A stretch of DNA of 64,000 nucleotides from Ramlibacter ginsenosidimutans (GTDB taxonomy: Bacteria; Pseudomonadota; Gammaproteobacteria; Burkholderiales; Burkholderiaceae_C): assembly GCF_016654015.1 (NCBI RefSeq), contig NZ_JAEPWM010000008.1, positions 62,001 through 126,000 on the forward strand. The letters run 5' to 3'. Under the pieces are notes generated by a model. It ran no database searches. It was not told the origin of the DNA and saw only the letters and a program-made list of their open reading frames with translations. Shown here in pieces: positions 24,750-35,230 of this stretch; position 1 is the stretch's first letter; each line of letters opens with the position of its first letter. A program made the position numbers and the translations under genes.

Positions 24750-26197
24750 CCCCTTCCGAACTCCTGCGCCTCGATGCCAGCACGCTGTCGCGCCACATCG
24801 CCGCGCGCGAGATCTCCTGCCGCGAGCTGATGCAGGCCAGCCTGGACCGCATCGCCGCGCTCAATCCGCAGTACAACGCCGTCGTCTCGCTGCGCGCGCC
24901 CGAAGCGCTGCTCGCCGAAGCCGAAGCGGCGGATGCGGCGCTGGCACGCGGCGAGCATCGTGGCTGGATGCACGGCTTCCCGCTTGCCGTGAAGGACATG
25001 GCCGATGCCGCCGGCCTGCCGACCACGCTGGGATCGACCACCACCGGCCAGCGCATCGCCACGCGCGATGCGCTGTTCGTCGAACGCATGAAGAAGGCGG
25101 GCGGCATCGTGATCGGCAAGACGAACACGCCGGAGTTCGCCCTCGGCTCGCACACTTTCAACCAGGTGTTCGGCGTGACGCGCAACGCCTGGGACCCCAG
25201 CCGGTCCGCGGGCGGCAGCAGCGGCGGCGCGGCCGTCGCGCTCGCGCTGGGCATGCTGCCCGTCGCCGACGGCAGCGACATGGGCGGGTCGCTGCGCAAT
25301 CCTGCAGCCTTCAACAACGTGGTGGGCCTGCGCCCGTCGCGCGGACGCGTGCCGGCGGTGCCGGCCGATGACGTGTTCTTCCAGCAGCTCAGCACCGATG
25401 GCCCGATGGGCCGCACGACCGAGGACGTCGCACGGCTGCTGTGCACGATGGCGGGCTGGGATATGCGCGCGCCGCTGTCGCTGACCGAAGCGCTGCCATC
25501 CGCCTCCGCACCGGACCCGATCGCTTGCGAGCCCGGCCGCCGCATCGGCTGGCTGGGCAGCATCTGGCCGGACCTGCCGCTGCAGGACGGCATCCGCGCG
25601 CTCTGCGAATCGGCGCTGGGCCGCTTGCGGGACGCGGGGTTCTCCGTGGAGCCGTGCACGCTCGACGTGCCGCGTGACCTGAACTGGAGCGCGTGGCTGC
25701 GGCTGCGCCAGATGCTGGTAGGCGGCCGGCTGGGGCAGGTGTATGCGCAGCCGCAGTTGCGCGCGCAGATGAAGCCCGAAGCGCAATGGGAGGTGGAGCA
25801 GAGCTTCCAGCTCACGGCGGCGCAGCTGTACCAGGCCTCGGTGCAGCGCACGCAGGTGTACCAGGCCTTCCTGCGCCTGTTCGAACGCTACGACGTCGTC
25901 GTGGCGCCGTCGGCGCAGGTGTTCCCGTTCCCCGCGGAGCAGCACTGGCCGCGCGAGGTGGCCGGCGTGGCGATGGACACCTACCACCGCTGGATGGAGA
26001 TCGTCACGCCCTTCACGCTCGCCGGACTGCCGGTGGCGAGCGTGCCGGTGGGCTTCAGCGCCGAGGGCTGGCCGATGGGCATGCAGCTCGCCGGTCCGCC
26101 GCATGCCGATCTTCGCGTGCTGGCGCTGGCGCGCGCCTGGGAGGGCCTCTCGCCGTGGTCGCAGCAGCGTCCGCCGGCGCTCGCACGCCTGGCTTGA
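24746..26197 (+). CDS. Amidase (amidase-signature family)
   Basis: A 483-residue hydrolase of the amidase-signature family, which cleaves amides to acid and ammonia. The Ser-cisSer-Lys triad is intact: Lys83 (PLAVKDMAD), Ser158 (AGGSSGGAAVALA) and nucleophile Ser182 (GSDMGGSLRNPA). The start ATG overlaps the stop of the acyl-CoA synthetase. The natural substrate is not clear. Placed after a CoA ligase, it may release an acid that is then activated. It overlaps the next gene through a TTGA junction. Confidence 0.88.
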   Translation: MTPSELLRLDASTLSRHIAAREISCRELMQASLDRIAALNPQYNAVVSLRAPEALLAEAEAADAALARGEHRGWMHGFPLAVKDMADAAGLPTTLGSTTTGQRIATRDALFVERMKKAGGIVIGKTNTPEFALGSHTFNQVFGVTRNAWDPSRSAGGSSGGAAVALALGMLPVADGSDMGGSLRNPAAFNNVVGLRPSRGRVPAVPADDVFFQQLSTDGPMGRTTEDVARLLCTMAGWDMRAPLSLTEALPSASAPDPIACEPGRRIGWLGSIWPDLPLQDGIRALCESALGRLRDAGFSVEPCTLDVPRDLNWSAWLRLRQMLVGGRLGQVYAQPQLRAQMKPEAQWEVEQSFQLTAAQLYQASVQRTQVYQAFLRLFERYDVVVAPSAQVFPFPAEQHWPREVAGVAMDTYHRWMEIVTPFTLAGLPVASVPVGFSAEGWPMGMQLAGPPHADLRVLALARAWEGLSPWSQQRPPALARLA

Positions 26198-26685
26198 TCG
26201 ACCCGCCGCGCTTTGCCGCCGACGCGATGCTGGGGCGGCTCGCGCGCTGGCTGCGCGTGCTGGGCTACGACACCGCCTACGACATTGCCATCGCCGACCC
26301 GGTGCTGGTGCAGCTCGCCGAGGCGGAGGAGCGCGTCCTGCTCACGCGCGACCGCCACCTGCTGCAGGAGCTGCGTCCCGCGCGCGCGCACGAGGTGCGC
26401 CAGGACGATCCCTTGCAGCAACTGCGCGAGCTGGTGTTCGCCCTGGCGCTCGCGCCCCCGCGTGAACTGTTCACCCGCTGCCTGCTGGATAACGCGGTGC
26501 TGCAGGCGGTGAGCGAGGCGCAAGCGCAGCCGCTGCTGCCCGAGGGCGTGCGCGCGCTGGCCGGCAGCGTGCGGCGCTGCCCCGCGTGCCAGCGGCTGTA
26601 CTGGGACGGCTCGCATGTGCGCCGCATGCGCGGTGCGCTGGAACGCGCCTTGCCGGGATGGCTGCACGGCGAGCGACAGGATTGA
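26194..26685 (+). CDS. Mut7-C RNase domain protein
   Basis: A protein of about 163 residues matching the Mut7-C (PIN-like RNase) family: FAADAMLGRLARWLRVLGYDT at the start, ERVLLTRDRHLLQEL in the middle and a C-terminal RRCPACQRLYWDGSH zinc-ribbon-like end with a CxxC pair. Such proteins are predicted RNA nucleases, with the acidic PIN residues in the first half. I propose a TTG start that overlaps the amidase stop (TTGA). An ATG eleven codons later is possible but would cut into the conserved first helix. Confidence 0.8.
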   Translation: MIDPPRFAADAMLGRLARWLRVLGYDTAYDIAIADPVLVQLAEAEERVLLTRDRHLLQELRPARAHEVRQDDPLQQLRELVFALALAPPRELFTRCLLDNAVLQAVSEAQAQPLLPEGVRALAGSVRRCPACQRLYWDGSHVRRMRGALERALPGWLHGERQD

Positions 26686-26775
26686 GAAGAAAGTCCTCGA
26701 ACGTGCGACTCCTTGCCCGCATTTACCTCGCTGAAACGCTGGTGGCGCGCAGCGCTTGCGAGAATTCGTGCAGTG

Positions 26776-27060
26776 ATGTCCACCACCGTGAACCTGATCC
26801 CCTTTGCCGAATTCCCCGCGAGCGAGCGTGACGCGCTGCTCGCGGTGCTGCACCGCCTGGGACTCGCACCCGCGCAGGTGTGCATCACGCGCCTGCAACC
26901 GGCCTCCGACGCGAGCCTGCTGCCCACGGTGGCCCTGGTCTCGGCGCCGGGCTGGTGGCGCAGCTACGAAGGCGAGCAGTGGATCCCGCGCGTGGAGCAG
27001 GACCTGTCGGAGCTGGTGCGCTCCTGGGGCGGAGCATCGCAGCGCGCTCTCGCGTCCTAG
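26776..27060 (+). CDS. Small hypothetical protein
   Basis: A 94-residue protein with no recognised family. It has a mixed alpha/beta pattern (NLIPFAEFPASERDALLAVL, then APAQVCITRLQPASDASLLPTVALVSAPGWWRSY, then a C-terminal helix EQDLSELV), compatible with a compact single domain. The ATG at 26776 is immediately preceded by an in-frame GTG, so either may be used. It follows the Mut7-C gene by 90 bases, and its stop overlaps the convergent lipid-kinase gene by four bases. Confidence 0.6.
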   Translation: MSTTVNLIPFAEFPASERDALLAVLHRLGLAPAQVCITRLQPASDASLLPTVALVSAPGWWRSYEGEQWIPRVEQDLSELVRSWGGASQRALAS

Positions 27061-27974
27061 CGAGCTTCGGGTTCGGGCGCCGGCACCATCACGCGCAAGG
27101 CGCGCGGGCGGATGCGGTAGTGCAGGGGCGAGTCCATCATGCAGACCTCGCCGTCGGTGGCCACCCGGATGCGCTCGCCCGCCGTATCCACGAGGAAGGC
27201 CGGCCCGGTCAGCATCTCGAAGTCGTCCGCCTGGTCCAGCGTCTTCGTCAGCGCCCGCAACGCGAGCTGCACCAGCGCCAGGCGGCCGCGCCGCTTGCCC
27301 ATGTAGAGGGCGAGCTCGCCGCGGTCCAGCGCCTCGCGCGCGCCGATGGACAGCCCTTCCATGATGTAGCGGTTGTTGCCGATGAAGACGAAGGGCGTAC
27401 GCCGCACCTGCTGGTCCTCGGCGGACTCGATGCGCACGGCCATCCCGACGCGGCGCTGCGTCGCATGCAGCGCGGCGCTGGCCAGCGCGCGCCACTTGCT
27501 CTTGCCCAAATGCATCTGCTGCAGCTCGCGTTCGCGCACGATCTCGGGATAGAGGCCCAGGCTGGAGTTGTTGATGAAGGTGCGCCCGTTCACCTCGCCG
27601 ACGTCCACCTGCAGCTCACGGCCGGTCGCCAGCGTGCGGATGGCGTCCTCGATCTTCAGCGGGATCCCGAGGTCCTTGGCGAAGTGGTTCAAGGTGCCCA
27701 GGGGCAGCACGCCTTGCACGAGCGAGGTGCCGGCCAGCCGCGAAGCGACCGCGCTCTGGGTGCCGTCGCCGCCGCCCGCCACCACCAGGCCGTAGCCGTC
27801 GTGCCGGGCGCTGTCCACCGCTTCGAGCATCGCGTCGCCGCTGTCTGCGAGGACGATCTCGGCGCTCAGCTGCTCCTTCGCGAACAGCTCGCGCAGCTCG
27901 TCCGCGCGCTCCTGCGTGCAACCGGTGCCCGAACGGGCGTTCAACACGACAAGGGCGCGGGCAGGGGCGAGCAT
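27057..27974 (-). CDS. Diacylglycerol/lipid kinase family protein (YegS/BmrU-like)
   Basis: A 305-residue protein of the DAGK-catalytic superfamily, which phosphorylates lipid or sphingoid substrates. Visible motifs are VVLNARSGTG at 8-17, the nucleotide loop VVAGGGDGTQSAVA (about 62-75), the PLGTLNHFAKDLGIP stretch (about 93-107) and a second beta-domain from about 130 on. The Asp and Gly residues of the GGDGT loop are intact. The natural lipid is unknown. It is convergent with the small gene before it (four-base overlap). Confidence 0.87.
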   Translation of the reverse strand: MLAPARALVVLNARSGTGCTQERADELRELFAKEQLSAEIVLADSGDAMLEAVDSARHDGYGLVVAGGGDGTQSAVASRLAGTSLVQGVLPLGTLNHFAKDLGIPLKIEDAIRTLATGRELQVDVGEVNGRTFINNSSLGLYPEIVRERELQQMHLGKSKWRALASAALHATQRRVGMAVRIESAEDQQVRRTPFVFIGNNRYIMEGLSIGAREALDRGELALYMGKRRGRLALVQLALRALTKTLDQADDFEMLTGPAFLVDTAGERIRVATDGEVCMMDSPLHYRIRPRALRVMVPAPEPEAR

Positions 27975-28129
27975 CGCGCCAGCATAGGGCGAACGGTTGG
28001 GCCAGCGTGTCAGGCGATGCCGCGCAAAAGCCTGTCAGGCTCATGACAAGCCCCTAGGGGAACGGCTGGGTTTGCCGTCAGAATCGCCATCGTTGGGAGC
28101 CCGGAGCGGCTCCACGAAAGGCAGGCGGC

Positions 28130-28846
28130 ATGACCTGGTCGATCTTGGCGCGGGACGCAACGGGACGCTTCGGCATCGCGATCGCGAGCCGTTTCTTTGC
28201 CGTCGGCGCGCTCACCATGCACACGCGCCGCGGCGTCGGCGCGCTGGCCACCCAGGCGCTCATGAACCCGCTCTACGGCCCGCAAGGCATGGCCCTGCTG
28301 GCCGAAGGCCGGACCCCGGGGGAGATCATCGCCACGCTCACGGCCGCCGACAGCGGGCGCGAGCAGCGGCAGCTGCACATCCTGCCGGCGCACGGGCGCG
28401 GCGCGGCCTGGACCGGCTCGGCCTGCGTGGACTGGTGCGGCCACCGCGTGGAGGACGGCTTCAGCGTCGCCGGCAACATGCTGGCCGGACCGCAGGTGGT
28501 GCAGGCCACGGCCGAAGCCTTCCTCGCGACGCGTGGCCGGGACCTGGGCGAGCGGCTGGTCGCGGCGCTGGCAGCGGGCGAGGCGGCCGGCGGCGACAAG
28601 CGCGGCAAGCAGGCCGCCGCCCTGCGCATCCACGCCGACGAGGACTATCCGCAGCTGGAGATCCGCGTCGACGACCACGAGGAGCCGGTGCGCGAACTGC
28701 AGCGTCTCTACGACAAGAGCCTGGAGCGCTACCAGCCCTTCACCGCCTGCCTGGCCGGACGCAACGACCCTGTCGGCGTCACCGACCGCGCGATCATCGA
28801 GGAGCGCATCGCGCGCTTCCAGCGCGAACGCGGAGGACGCAGCTGA
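28130..28846 (+). CDS. DUF1028-domain protein
   Basis: A 238-residue protein of the DUF1028 family (Ntn-hydrolase-like fold). The usual start [26 protein letters not shown] is replaced only slightly; the conserved Gly-rich core follows ([25 protein letters not shown]), with GNMLAG (about 120-125) and [11 protein letters not shown] (about 158-168). The biochemical role is not established. Members often sit beside peptide transporters or peptidases, as here: the stop overlaps the start of a dipeptide-ABC ATPase gene (TGATG). A role linked to imported peptides is inference. Confidence 0.88.
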   Translation: MTWSILARDATGRFGIAIASRFFAVGALTMHTRRGVGALATQALMNPLYGPQGMALLAEGRTPGEIIATLTAADSGREQRQLHILPAHGRGAAWTGSACVDWCGHRVEDGFSVAGNMLAGPQVVQATAEAFLATRGRDLGERLVAALAAGEAAGGDKRGKQAAALRIHADEDYPQLEIRVDDHEEPVRELQRLYDKSLERYQPFTACLAGRNDPVGVTDRAIIEERIARFQRERGGRS

Positions 28847-29855
28847 TGCCCGTGCTGGAAGTGCGCGAGCTGCGCACCGAGTTCAGCACCGACGAGGGCC
28901 GGTTCCCCGCGGTGGACGGGGTGAGCTTCTCCGTGGCAGCCGGCCAGACGCTGGCCATCGTCGGCGAGTCGGGCTGCGGCAAGAGCGTCACCGCGCTGTC
29001 CATCATGGGGCTCGTGCCGAATCCGCCGGGACGCATTGCCGGCGGCTCGATCCGCTTCGAGGGGCGCGAGCTGGTGGGCGCAACCAAGCGCAATCTGCTC
29101 GCCCTGCGCGGCAACGGCATGGCCATGATCTTCCAGGAGCCCATGAGCTCGCTGAACCCGGCCTTCACCATCGGCGAGCAGATCGTCGAAGGGCTGCTGC
29201 GCCACCGGTCCATCACGCGCGCGGCAGCGCAGGAACGCGCGATCGAGGTGCTGCGCCAGGTGCGCATCCCGGCGCCGGAGCAGCGCTTCCACGAATATCC
29301 GCACAAGCTCTCGGGCGGCATGCGCCAGCGCGCCATGATTGCGATGGCGCTCGCGTGCAGCCCGCGCCTGCTGATCGCCGACGAGCCGACGACGGCCCTG
29401 GACGTCACCATCCAGGCGCAGATCCTGGAGCTGATGCGCACGCTGCAGGCCGAGACCGGCACCGCGGTCATCCTGATCACGCACGACCTCGGCGTGGTGG
29501 CCGAAGTGGCCGACGAGGTGGCGGTCATGTATGCGGGGCGCATCGTCGAGCGCGCGCCCGTGCGGCTGCTGTTCGACGAGCCGCAGCATCCCTACACGGT
29601 GGGTTTGCTGGGATCCATTCCGCGCCTGGACCTGGCGCAGGAGCGCCTCGCGTCCATCGAAGGGCAGGTGCCGCCGCCCTTGCAACGGCCGCCCGGCTGC
29701 AACTTCGCCGACCGCTGCCCTTTCGCCGTCGCCCAGTGCCGCGAGCAGGTGCCGCCACTGCGCGAGATCGCCGCCGGCCATGCCTCCGCGTGCTGGCGCG
29801 CGCCGCTGGACCCCGACGTGCTGGTGCCGCATCCGCCGGAGGCCGCGCTCGCGCC

Positions 29856-29859
<4 letters not shown>
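28846..29859 (+). CDS. Peptide/oligopeptide ABC transporter ATP-binding protein (DppD/OppD type)
   Basis: A 337-residue ATPase that powers import of peptides or similar solutes. The Walker A motif [10 protein letters not shown] (about 43-52), Q-loop with [11 protein letters not shown], signature LSGGMRQR (about 156-163), Walker [13 protein letters not shown] and switch His in ITHDLG are all present. The C-terminal extension with four Cys residues ([15 protein letters not shown]) is the oligopeptide-type Fe-S-like or metal motif seen in OppD/DppD. It overlaps both neighbours (TGATG before, ATGA after). Confidence 0.9.
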
Positions 29860-30941
<1,082 letters not shown>

Positions 30942-30956
30942 AACAGGAGAGCTCCC

Positions 30957-32465
30957 ATGATCTCGACTCCCCGACAATTGCTCCTCGCGCTGGCCCTGCT
31001 CGCCAGCGCGGCGATCGCCCAGGCGCAGACGCTGCGCGTCGGCCTCGCCGAAGACCCCGACGCCCTCGATCCCACGCTCGCGCGCAGCTTCGTGGGGCGC
31101 GTGGTGTTCGCGGGCCTGTGCGACAAGCTGTTCGACATCGACGAGAAGCTGAACATCGTGCCGCAGCTCGCGACCTCCTACACGTGGTCGGCCGACGGCA
31201 AGGCGCTCACGATGAAGCTGCGCCAGGGCGTGACCTTCCACGACGGCGAGAAGTTCGACGCCGCCGCCGTCAAGTACAACATCGAGCGCCACAAGACCCT
31301 GGCCGGATCCAACCGCCGCGGCGAGCTGGCGCCGGTGACCAGCGTGGACGTGATCGACCCGGCCACCGTGCGCCTGAACCTCTCCGCGCCCTTCGCGCCG
31401 CTGGTGGCGCAGCTGACGGACCGCGCCGGCATGATGGTCTCGCCGAAAGCGGCGCAGGCCGAAGGAGAGAAGTTCGCCTCGCACCCGGTGTGCTCCGGTC
31501 CCTACAAGTTCGTGGAGCGCGTGCCGCAGGACCGCATCGTGCTGGAGCGCTACGCCAACTACTGGAACAAGGACGCGATCCATTTCGACAAGGTGATCTA
31601 CACGCCGATCCCGGATGCGACCGTGCGCCTGGCGAACCTGCGCTCGGGCCAGCTCGATTTCATCGAGCGGGTGGCGCCGAGCGACATGGAGAAGATCCGC
31701 GCCGAGAAGAAGCTGAAGACGGCGGCCATCACCGAGATCGGCTACCAGGGCATCACCATCAACGTGGGCAAGAGCGACAAGGCCAAGGCCAGTCCGCTGG
31801 GCCGCGACCCGCGCGTGCGTGAAGCCTTCGAGCTCTCGCTGGACCGCAACGGCCTGGTGCAGGTGGTGATGGACAACGAAGCCATCGTGGGCAACCAGTG
31901 GGTGCCGCCCACCAACAACTGGTACGCGAAGAACGTGCCGATCCCCAAGCGCGACATCGCGCGGGCCAAGCAGCTGCTCAAGGAGGCGGGCGTCCCGAAT
32001 CCCAGCTTCACCCTGCTGACCACGACCGCCTCGGACGCGCAGCGCATCGCGTTGGTCGTGCAGGCCATGGCGCGCGAAGCCGGCTTCGACATCAAGATCC
32101 AGACGAGCGAGTTCGCGACTTCGCTGAACATGGCCGACAAGGGCGACTTCGAAGCCTACGTGCTGGCCTGGAGCGGCCGGCCCGACCCGGACGGCAATCT
32201 CTACAGCTTCGACGTGTGCAAGCAGCCCCTGAACTATGCGGGCTACTGCGATGCCGAAACCGACAAGCTGATCAACGACTCGCGCCAGGCCCGCGACCCG
32301 GCGCAACGCAAGAAGATCTTCGAACAAGTCGCCGCCCGCGTCCTCAAGGACCGCCCCATCGTCTACCTGTACCACCGCAAGTGGCTGTGGGCCTTCAACC
32401 CGAAACTCACGGGCGTCCGCGAGGTGCCGGATGGCCTGCTGCGGTTGCAGGGCCTGAAGATGTAA
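30957..32465 (+). CDS. ABC transporter substrate-binding protein (family 5, peptide/nickel type)
   Basis: A 502-residue periplasmic binding protein. The signal peptide is at about 1-24 (hydrophobic LLLALALLASAAIA, ending QAQA). The mature protein follows the SBP_bac_5 pattern: an LAEDPDALDPTLARSF start, PQLATSYTWSADGKALTMKLRQGVTFHDGE, and a long C-terminal lobe with IKIQTSEFATS and YVLAWSGRPDPDGN. The ligand is probably a peptide or modified peptide, but this family also binds other solutes. A good AGGAGA site precedes the ATG. Unusually, a family A repeat separates it from the permease genes. Confidence 0.9.
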   Translation: MISTPRQLLLALALLASAAIAQAQTLRVGLAEDPDALDPTLARSFVGRVVFAGLCDKLFDIDEKLNIVPQLATSYTWSADGKALTMKLRQGVTFHDGEKFDAAAVKYNIERHKTLAGSNRRGELAPVTSVDVIDPATVRLNLSAPFAPLVAQLTDRAGMMVSPKAAQAEGEKFASHPVCSGPYKFVERVPQDRIVLERYANYWNKDAIHFDKVIYTPIPDATVRLANLRSGQLDFIERVAPSDMEKIRAEKKLKTAAITEIGYQGITINVGKSDKAKASPLGRDPRVREAFELSLDRNGLVQVVMDNEAIVGNQWVPPTNNWYAKNVPIPKRDIARAKQLLKEAGVPNPSFTLLTTTASDAQRIALVVQAMAREAGFDIKIQTSEFATSLNMADKGDFEAYVLAWSGRPDPDGNLYSFDVCKQPLNYAGYCDAETDKLINDSRQARDPAQRKKIFEQVAARVLKDRPIVYLYHRKWLWAFNPKLTGVREVPDGLLRLQGLKM

Positions 32466-32482
32466 GCGAGTGGAGCGCGGTC

Positions 32483-32592
32483 AGGAGAACGCAGAGGGCG
32501 CAGAGATGACGCAGAGGACGCAAAGAAAACCTTTTCTGATGGATGTCCCTCTGCGTCCTCTGCGAAACCTTTGCGTCCTCTGCGTTCCTCCT
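32483..32592. repeat. Dispersed palindromic repeat, family A (copy 2)
   Basis: Outer arms 32483-32496 and 32578-32592 are complementary apart from a one-base gap, with inner direct units of the GCAGAGGAC type on the left and their complement on the right. It lies inside the transporter gene cluster, between the binding-protein and permease genes, 18 bases after the former's stop and 30 before the latter's start. It could lower expression of the permease part or stabilise the binding-protein message, as palindromic units do in other transport operons. Confidence 0.85.
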
Positions 32593-32621
32593 TTCATTGG
32601 AACACCTGATACGGCACCGGC

Positions 32622-33563
32622 ATGATCGACTTCCTCGTTCGACGACTCGCGCAGCTGGTGCCGACGCTGGTGCTGGTGTCGATGCTGATCTTCGGGTTGC
32701 AGCAGTTGCTGCCGGGCGATCCGGCGAAGATCCTCGCGGGCGAGGAGCAGGATCCGCAGGTGGTCGCGTACCTGCGGCAGAAGCTGCACCTCGACGAGCC
32801 CCTGCCGGTGCGCTATGCGTACTGGGTGCGCGGCGTCGCGCATGGCGACCTCGGCGAGTCCATCCGCAACCAGGAGCCGGTGCTGCAACTCGTCGCGCAG
32901 AAACTGCCCGTGACCGCGGAGCTCGCGCTGATCGCCATGGTGATCGCGCTGGTGATCGGCATTCCCGCCGGCATCGTGTCCGCGGTCGGACGCGGCACCA
33001 TGTGGGACTGGGGGGCCAACGTGTTCGCCCTCTGGGGCATCTCGACGCCCAACTTCTGGCTGGGCATCCTGCTGATCCTGCTGTTCGCCGTGAACCTGGG
33101 CTGGCTGCCCGCGTCGGGTTACGTGAGTCCCTTCGAGGACCTGCGCGCCAACCTCGCGGCGATGATCATGCCGGCCTTCGTGCTGGGCAACGCCATCGCT
33201 GCCGTGCTGATGCGGCACACGCGCAGCGCGATGCTGCAGGTGCTGTCGGCCGACTACGTGCGCACCGCGCGGGCCAAGGGCCTGTCGGAGCGCACCGTGG
33301 TGCTCAAGCACGCGCTGCGCAATGCGCTCACGCCCGTGATCACGCTGGGCGCGCTGGAGCTGGGCACGCTGCTGTCCGGCGCAGTGCTCACCGAGCAGGT
33401 CTTCACCATCCCCGGCTTCGGCAAGCTGATCGTCGATGCGGTGTTCAACCGCGACTACGCCGTGGTGCAAGGCGTGGTGCTGGTCACCGCGACGGCCTAC
33501 ATGCTGCTGAACCTGCTGGCGGACATCGCCTATATCGCGGTCAATCCGCGCCTGCGGAGCTGA
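32622..33563 (+). CDS. ABC transporter permease (DppB/OppB type)
   Basis: A 313-residue inner-membrane permease with six hydrophobic helices. The first helix (about 9-28) and the long periplasmic loop are typical of DppB. The EAA loop for contact with the ATPases is in DYVRTARAKGLSERTVVLKHALRNAL (about 210-235, conserved Gly). It carries the usual GIVSAVGRG and PGFGKLIVDAVFNRDY segments. The next gene begins one base after its stop. Confidence 0.9.
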   Translation: MIDFLVRRLAQLVPTLVLVSMLIFGLQQLLPGDPAKILAGEEQDPQVVAYLRQKLHLDEPLPVRYAYWVRGVAHGDLGESIRNQEPVLQLVAQKLPVTAELALIAMVIALVIGIPAGIVSAVGRGTMWDWGANVFALWGISTPNFWLGILLILLFAVNLGWLPASGYVSPFEDLRANLAAMIMPAFVLGNAIAAVLMRHTRSAMLQVLSADYVRTARAKGLSERTVVLKHALRNALTPVITLGALELGTLLSGAVLTEQVFTIPGFGKLIVDAVFNRDYAVVQGVVLVTATAYMLLNLLADIAYIAVNPRLRS

Positions 33564-33564
33564 C

Positions 33565-34452
33565 ATGGCGGCCGTCCTGCCCGTACCCGCAACCGCCTCC
33601 GCGGCCTCCGCACCCGCGGGGCCGTGGCTGCGCGCGTGGCGGCGGCTGCGCCGGCGCCGCTCGGCGATGCTGGGGCTCGTCGTGGTGCTCGCCTTCGTCG
33701 CGCTGGCGGTGTTCGCGCCCTGGATCGCGCCGATGGACCCGATCGCCACCAGCTGGAGCGCGATCCGCCAGGCGCCCTCGGCGCAGCACTGGTTCGGCAC
33801 CGACGACGTCGGGCGCGACGTGCTCTCGCGCGTGATCTGGGGCACGCGCGCCTCGCTGCTCGCCGGCGTCGTGTCGGTCTCGATCTCGCTGCTGGCGGGC
33901 GTGCCGCTCGGCATGGCCGCGGGCTTCCTGGGCGGCTGGGTGGATGCCGTAATCTCGCGCATCACCGACGCGTTCCTCGCGTGTCCCTTCCTGATCCTCG
34001 CGATCGCATTGGCGGCGTTCCTCGGCCCCAGCCTCAGCAACGCGATGATCGCCATCGGCATCTCCGCGGCGCCGATCTTCGTGCGGCTCACGCGCGGCCA
34101 GGTGCTCACCGTGAAGGTGGAGGACTATGTGGAAGCCGCGCGGGCCGTCGGCAATCCGCCGCTGCGCATCGCGCTGCGCCATATCCTGCCGAACATCACG
34201 GCGCCGCTGATGGTGCAGTCCACGCTGGCGATCGCCGCCGCCGTGATCGCGGAGGCGAGCCTGTCCTTCCTGGGCCTGGGCCAGCAACCGCCGGCGCCCA
34301 GCTGGGGCAGCATGCTGAACACGGCCAAGAACTTCATCGACAACGCGCCCTGGATGGCGATCTGGCCGGGGCTCGCGATCTTCCTGCTGGTGCTGTCGTT
34401 CAACCTGCTGGGCGACGGCCTGCGCGACGCGCTGGATCCCAGGCAGCGGTAG
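33565..34452 (+). CDS. ABC transporter permease (DppC/OppC type)
   Basis: A 295-residue permease with an N-terminal helix (about 36-53), the HWFGTDDVGRDVLSRVIWGTRASL region typical of DppC (about 74-97), five further helices and the EAA loop EDYVEAARAVGNPPLRIALRHILPN. It completes a full import system: two ATPases, binding protein and two permeases. The stop lies inside the convergent gene at 34400-34846, a 53-base tail-to-tail overlap. Confidence 0.9.
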   Translation: MAAVLPVPATASAASAPAGPWLRAWRRLRRRRSAMLGLVVVLAFVALAVFAPWIAPMDPIATSWSAIRQAPSAQHWFGTDDVGRDVLSRVIWGTRASLLAGVVSVSISLLAGVPLGMAAGFLGGWVDAVISRITDAFLACPFLILAIALAAFLGPSLSNAMIAIGISAAPIFVRLTRGQVLTVKVEDYVEAARAVGNPPLRIALRHILPNITAPLMVQSTLAIAAAVIAEASLSFLGLGQQPPAPSWGSMLNTAKNFIDNAPWMAIWPGLAIFLLVLSFNLLGDGLRDALDPRQR

Positions 34453-34846
34453 CCAGGCGGCGCTGCACCACGACTTCGATCGCGACGCCGTCCACCACCT
34501 CCTGCAGCAGCTTCGGCTCGCCGGAGCGCAGCTCGCAATCGATCACCAGCCGGTGCGGGCCGGCCCAGCGCGTGGAGATCTCGTCGCACTCGCCCGCGAA
34601 CACCAGCCGCGGGCTTACGCTGCGCAGCCACGCCCCTTCCTTGCGCAGGAACACGCCGGTGCCGTGCTGCGTGGCCTGCACGCCGTCGGGCAGCGTGCGC
34701 ACCTCCGCCACCAGCGCGGCGTCGGGCGAGGGCGCCTGCGGCTTGACCATCCGGTAGTCGTTGCGCCAGAGGAACTCCCGGGCGAACAGCGACACCAGGG
34801 CCAGCACGAGCAGCAGCAGGACGATCGGGAGCAGGCGAATTTTCAC
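34400..34846 (-). CDS. Hypothetical protein with N-terminal membrane anchor
   Basis: A 148-residue protein of unknown function. Residues about 3-19 form a Leu-rich transmembrane or uncleaved signal helix, after which an EFLWRNDYRMV segment begins a periplasmic domain rich in beta strands (GTGVFLRKEGAWLRSVSPRLVFAGECDE, HRLVIDCELRSG). Two Cys residues may pair. The start is taken as GTG (VKIRLLPIVLL) because the hydrophobic segment begins there; longer readings add Arg/His-rich sequence. The 3' end overlaps the permease gene by 53 bases in the opposite direction, which lowers confidence in the last 18 residues. Confidence 0.6.
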   Translation of the reverse strand: MKIRLLPIVLLLLVLALVSLFAREFLWRNDYRMVKPQAPSPDAALVAEVRTLPDGVQATQHGTGVFLRKEGAWLRSVSPRLVFAGECDEISTRWAGPHRLVIDCELRSGEPKLLQEVVDGVAIEVVVQRRLATAAWDPARRAGRRPAG

Positions 34847-34954
34847 GGTGCGGGGCTTGTTGGAGGCACCGGACTGTAACGCCGCTTGCAGCCGGGCGGG
34901 GCGATGCCATGTGGGACCGGTCGGCCCCGCCGGGGCCTGCATAGAGGACCGAGG

Positions 34955-35227
34955 ATGTTCAAGCGCCTGACCCTGTTGTGGACCGTGATGCGCGGTGATG
35001 CGCGCCAGCTCTGGGCCGCCCTGCGGCACCCCGCCGCGCCCGGCTGGCTCAAGCTCGGCACGGGCCTGATCGTGCTCTACGTGCTTTCGCCTATCGACCT
35101 GATCCCGGACTTCATCCCCGGCATCGGCCTGCTGGACGACATGGTGCTGGTGCCGCTCGCGATCCGCTTCCTGCTCAATCGCCTGCCGCCGGAGCTGGCG
35201 CAAGCGACTTCGCCGCGGCGCGGCTGA
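34955..35227 (+). CDS. DUF1232 (YkvA-type) membrane protein
   Basis: A 90-residue protein with the DUF1232 core: KLGTGLIVLYVLSPIDLIPDFIPGIGLLDDMVLVPLAIRFLL (about 34-75), where SPIDLIPDFIP is the family hallmark. It probably has two short membrane helices. The function is unknown. The ATG at 34955 follows a GAGG site; an upstream in-frame ATG would add a Gly/Arg-rich leader. Confidence 0.85.
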   Translation: MFKRLTLLWTVMRGDARQLWAALRHPAAPGWLKLGTGLIVLYVLSPIDLIPDFIPGIGLLDDMVLVPLAIRFLLNRLPPELAQATSPRRG

Positions 35228-35230
35228 GGT

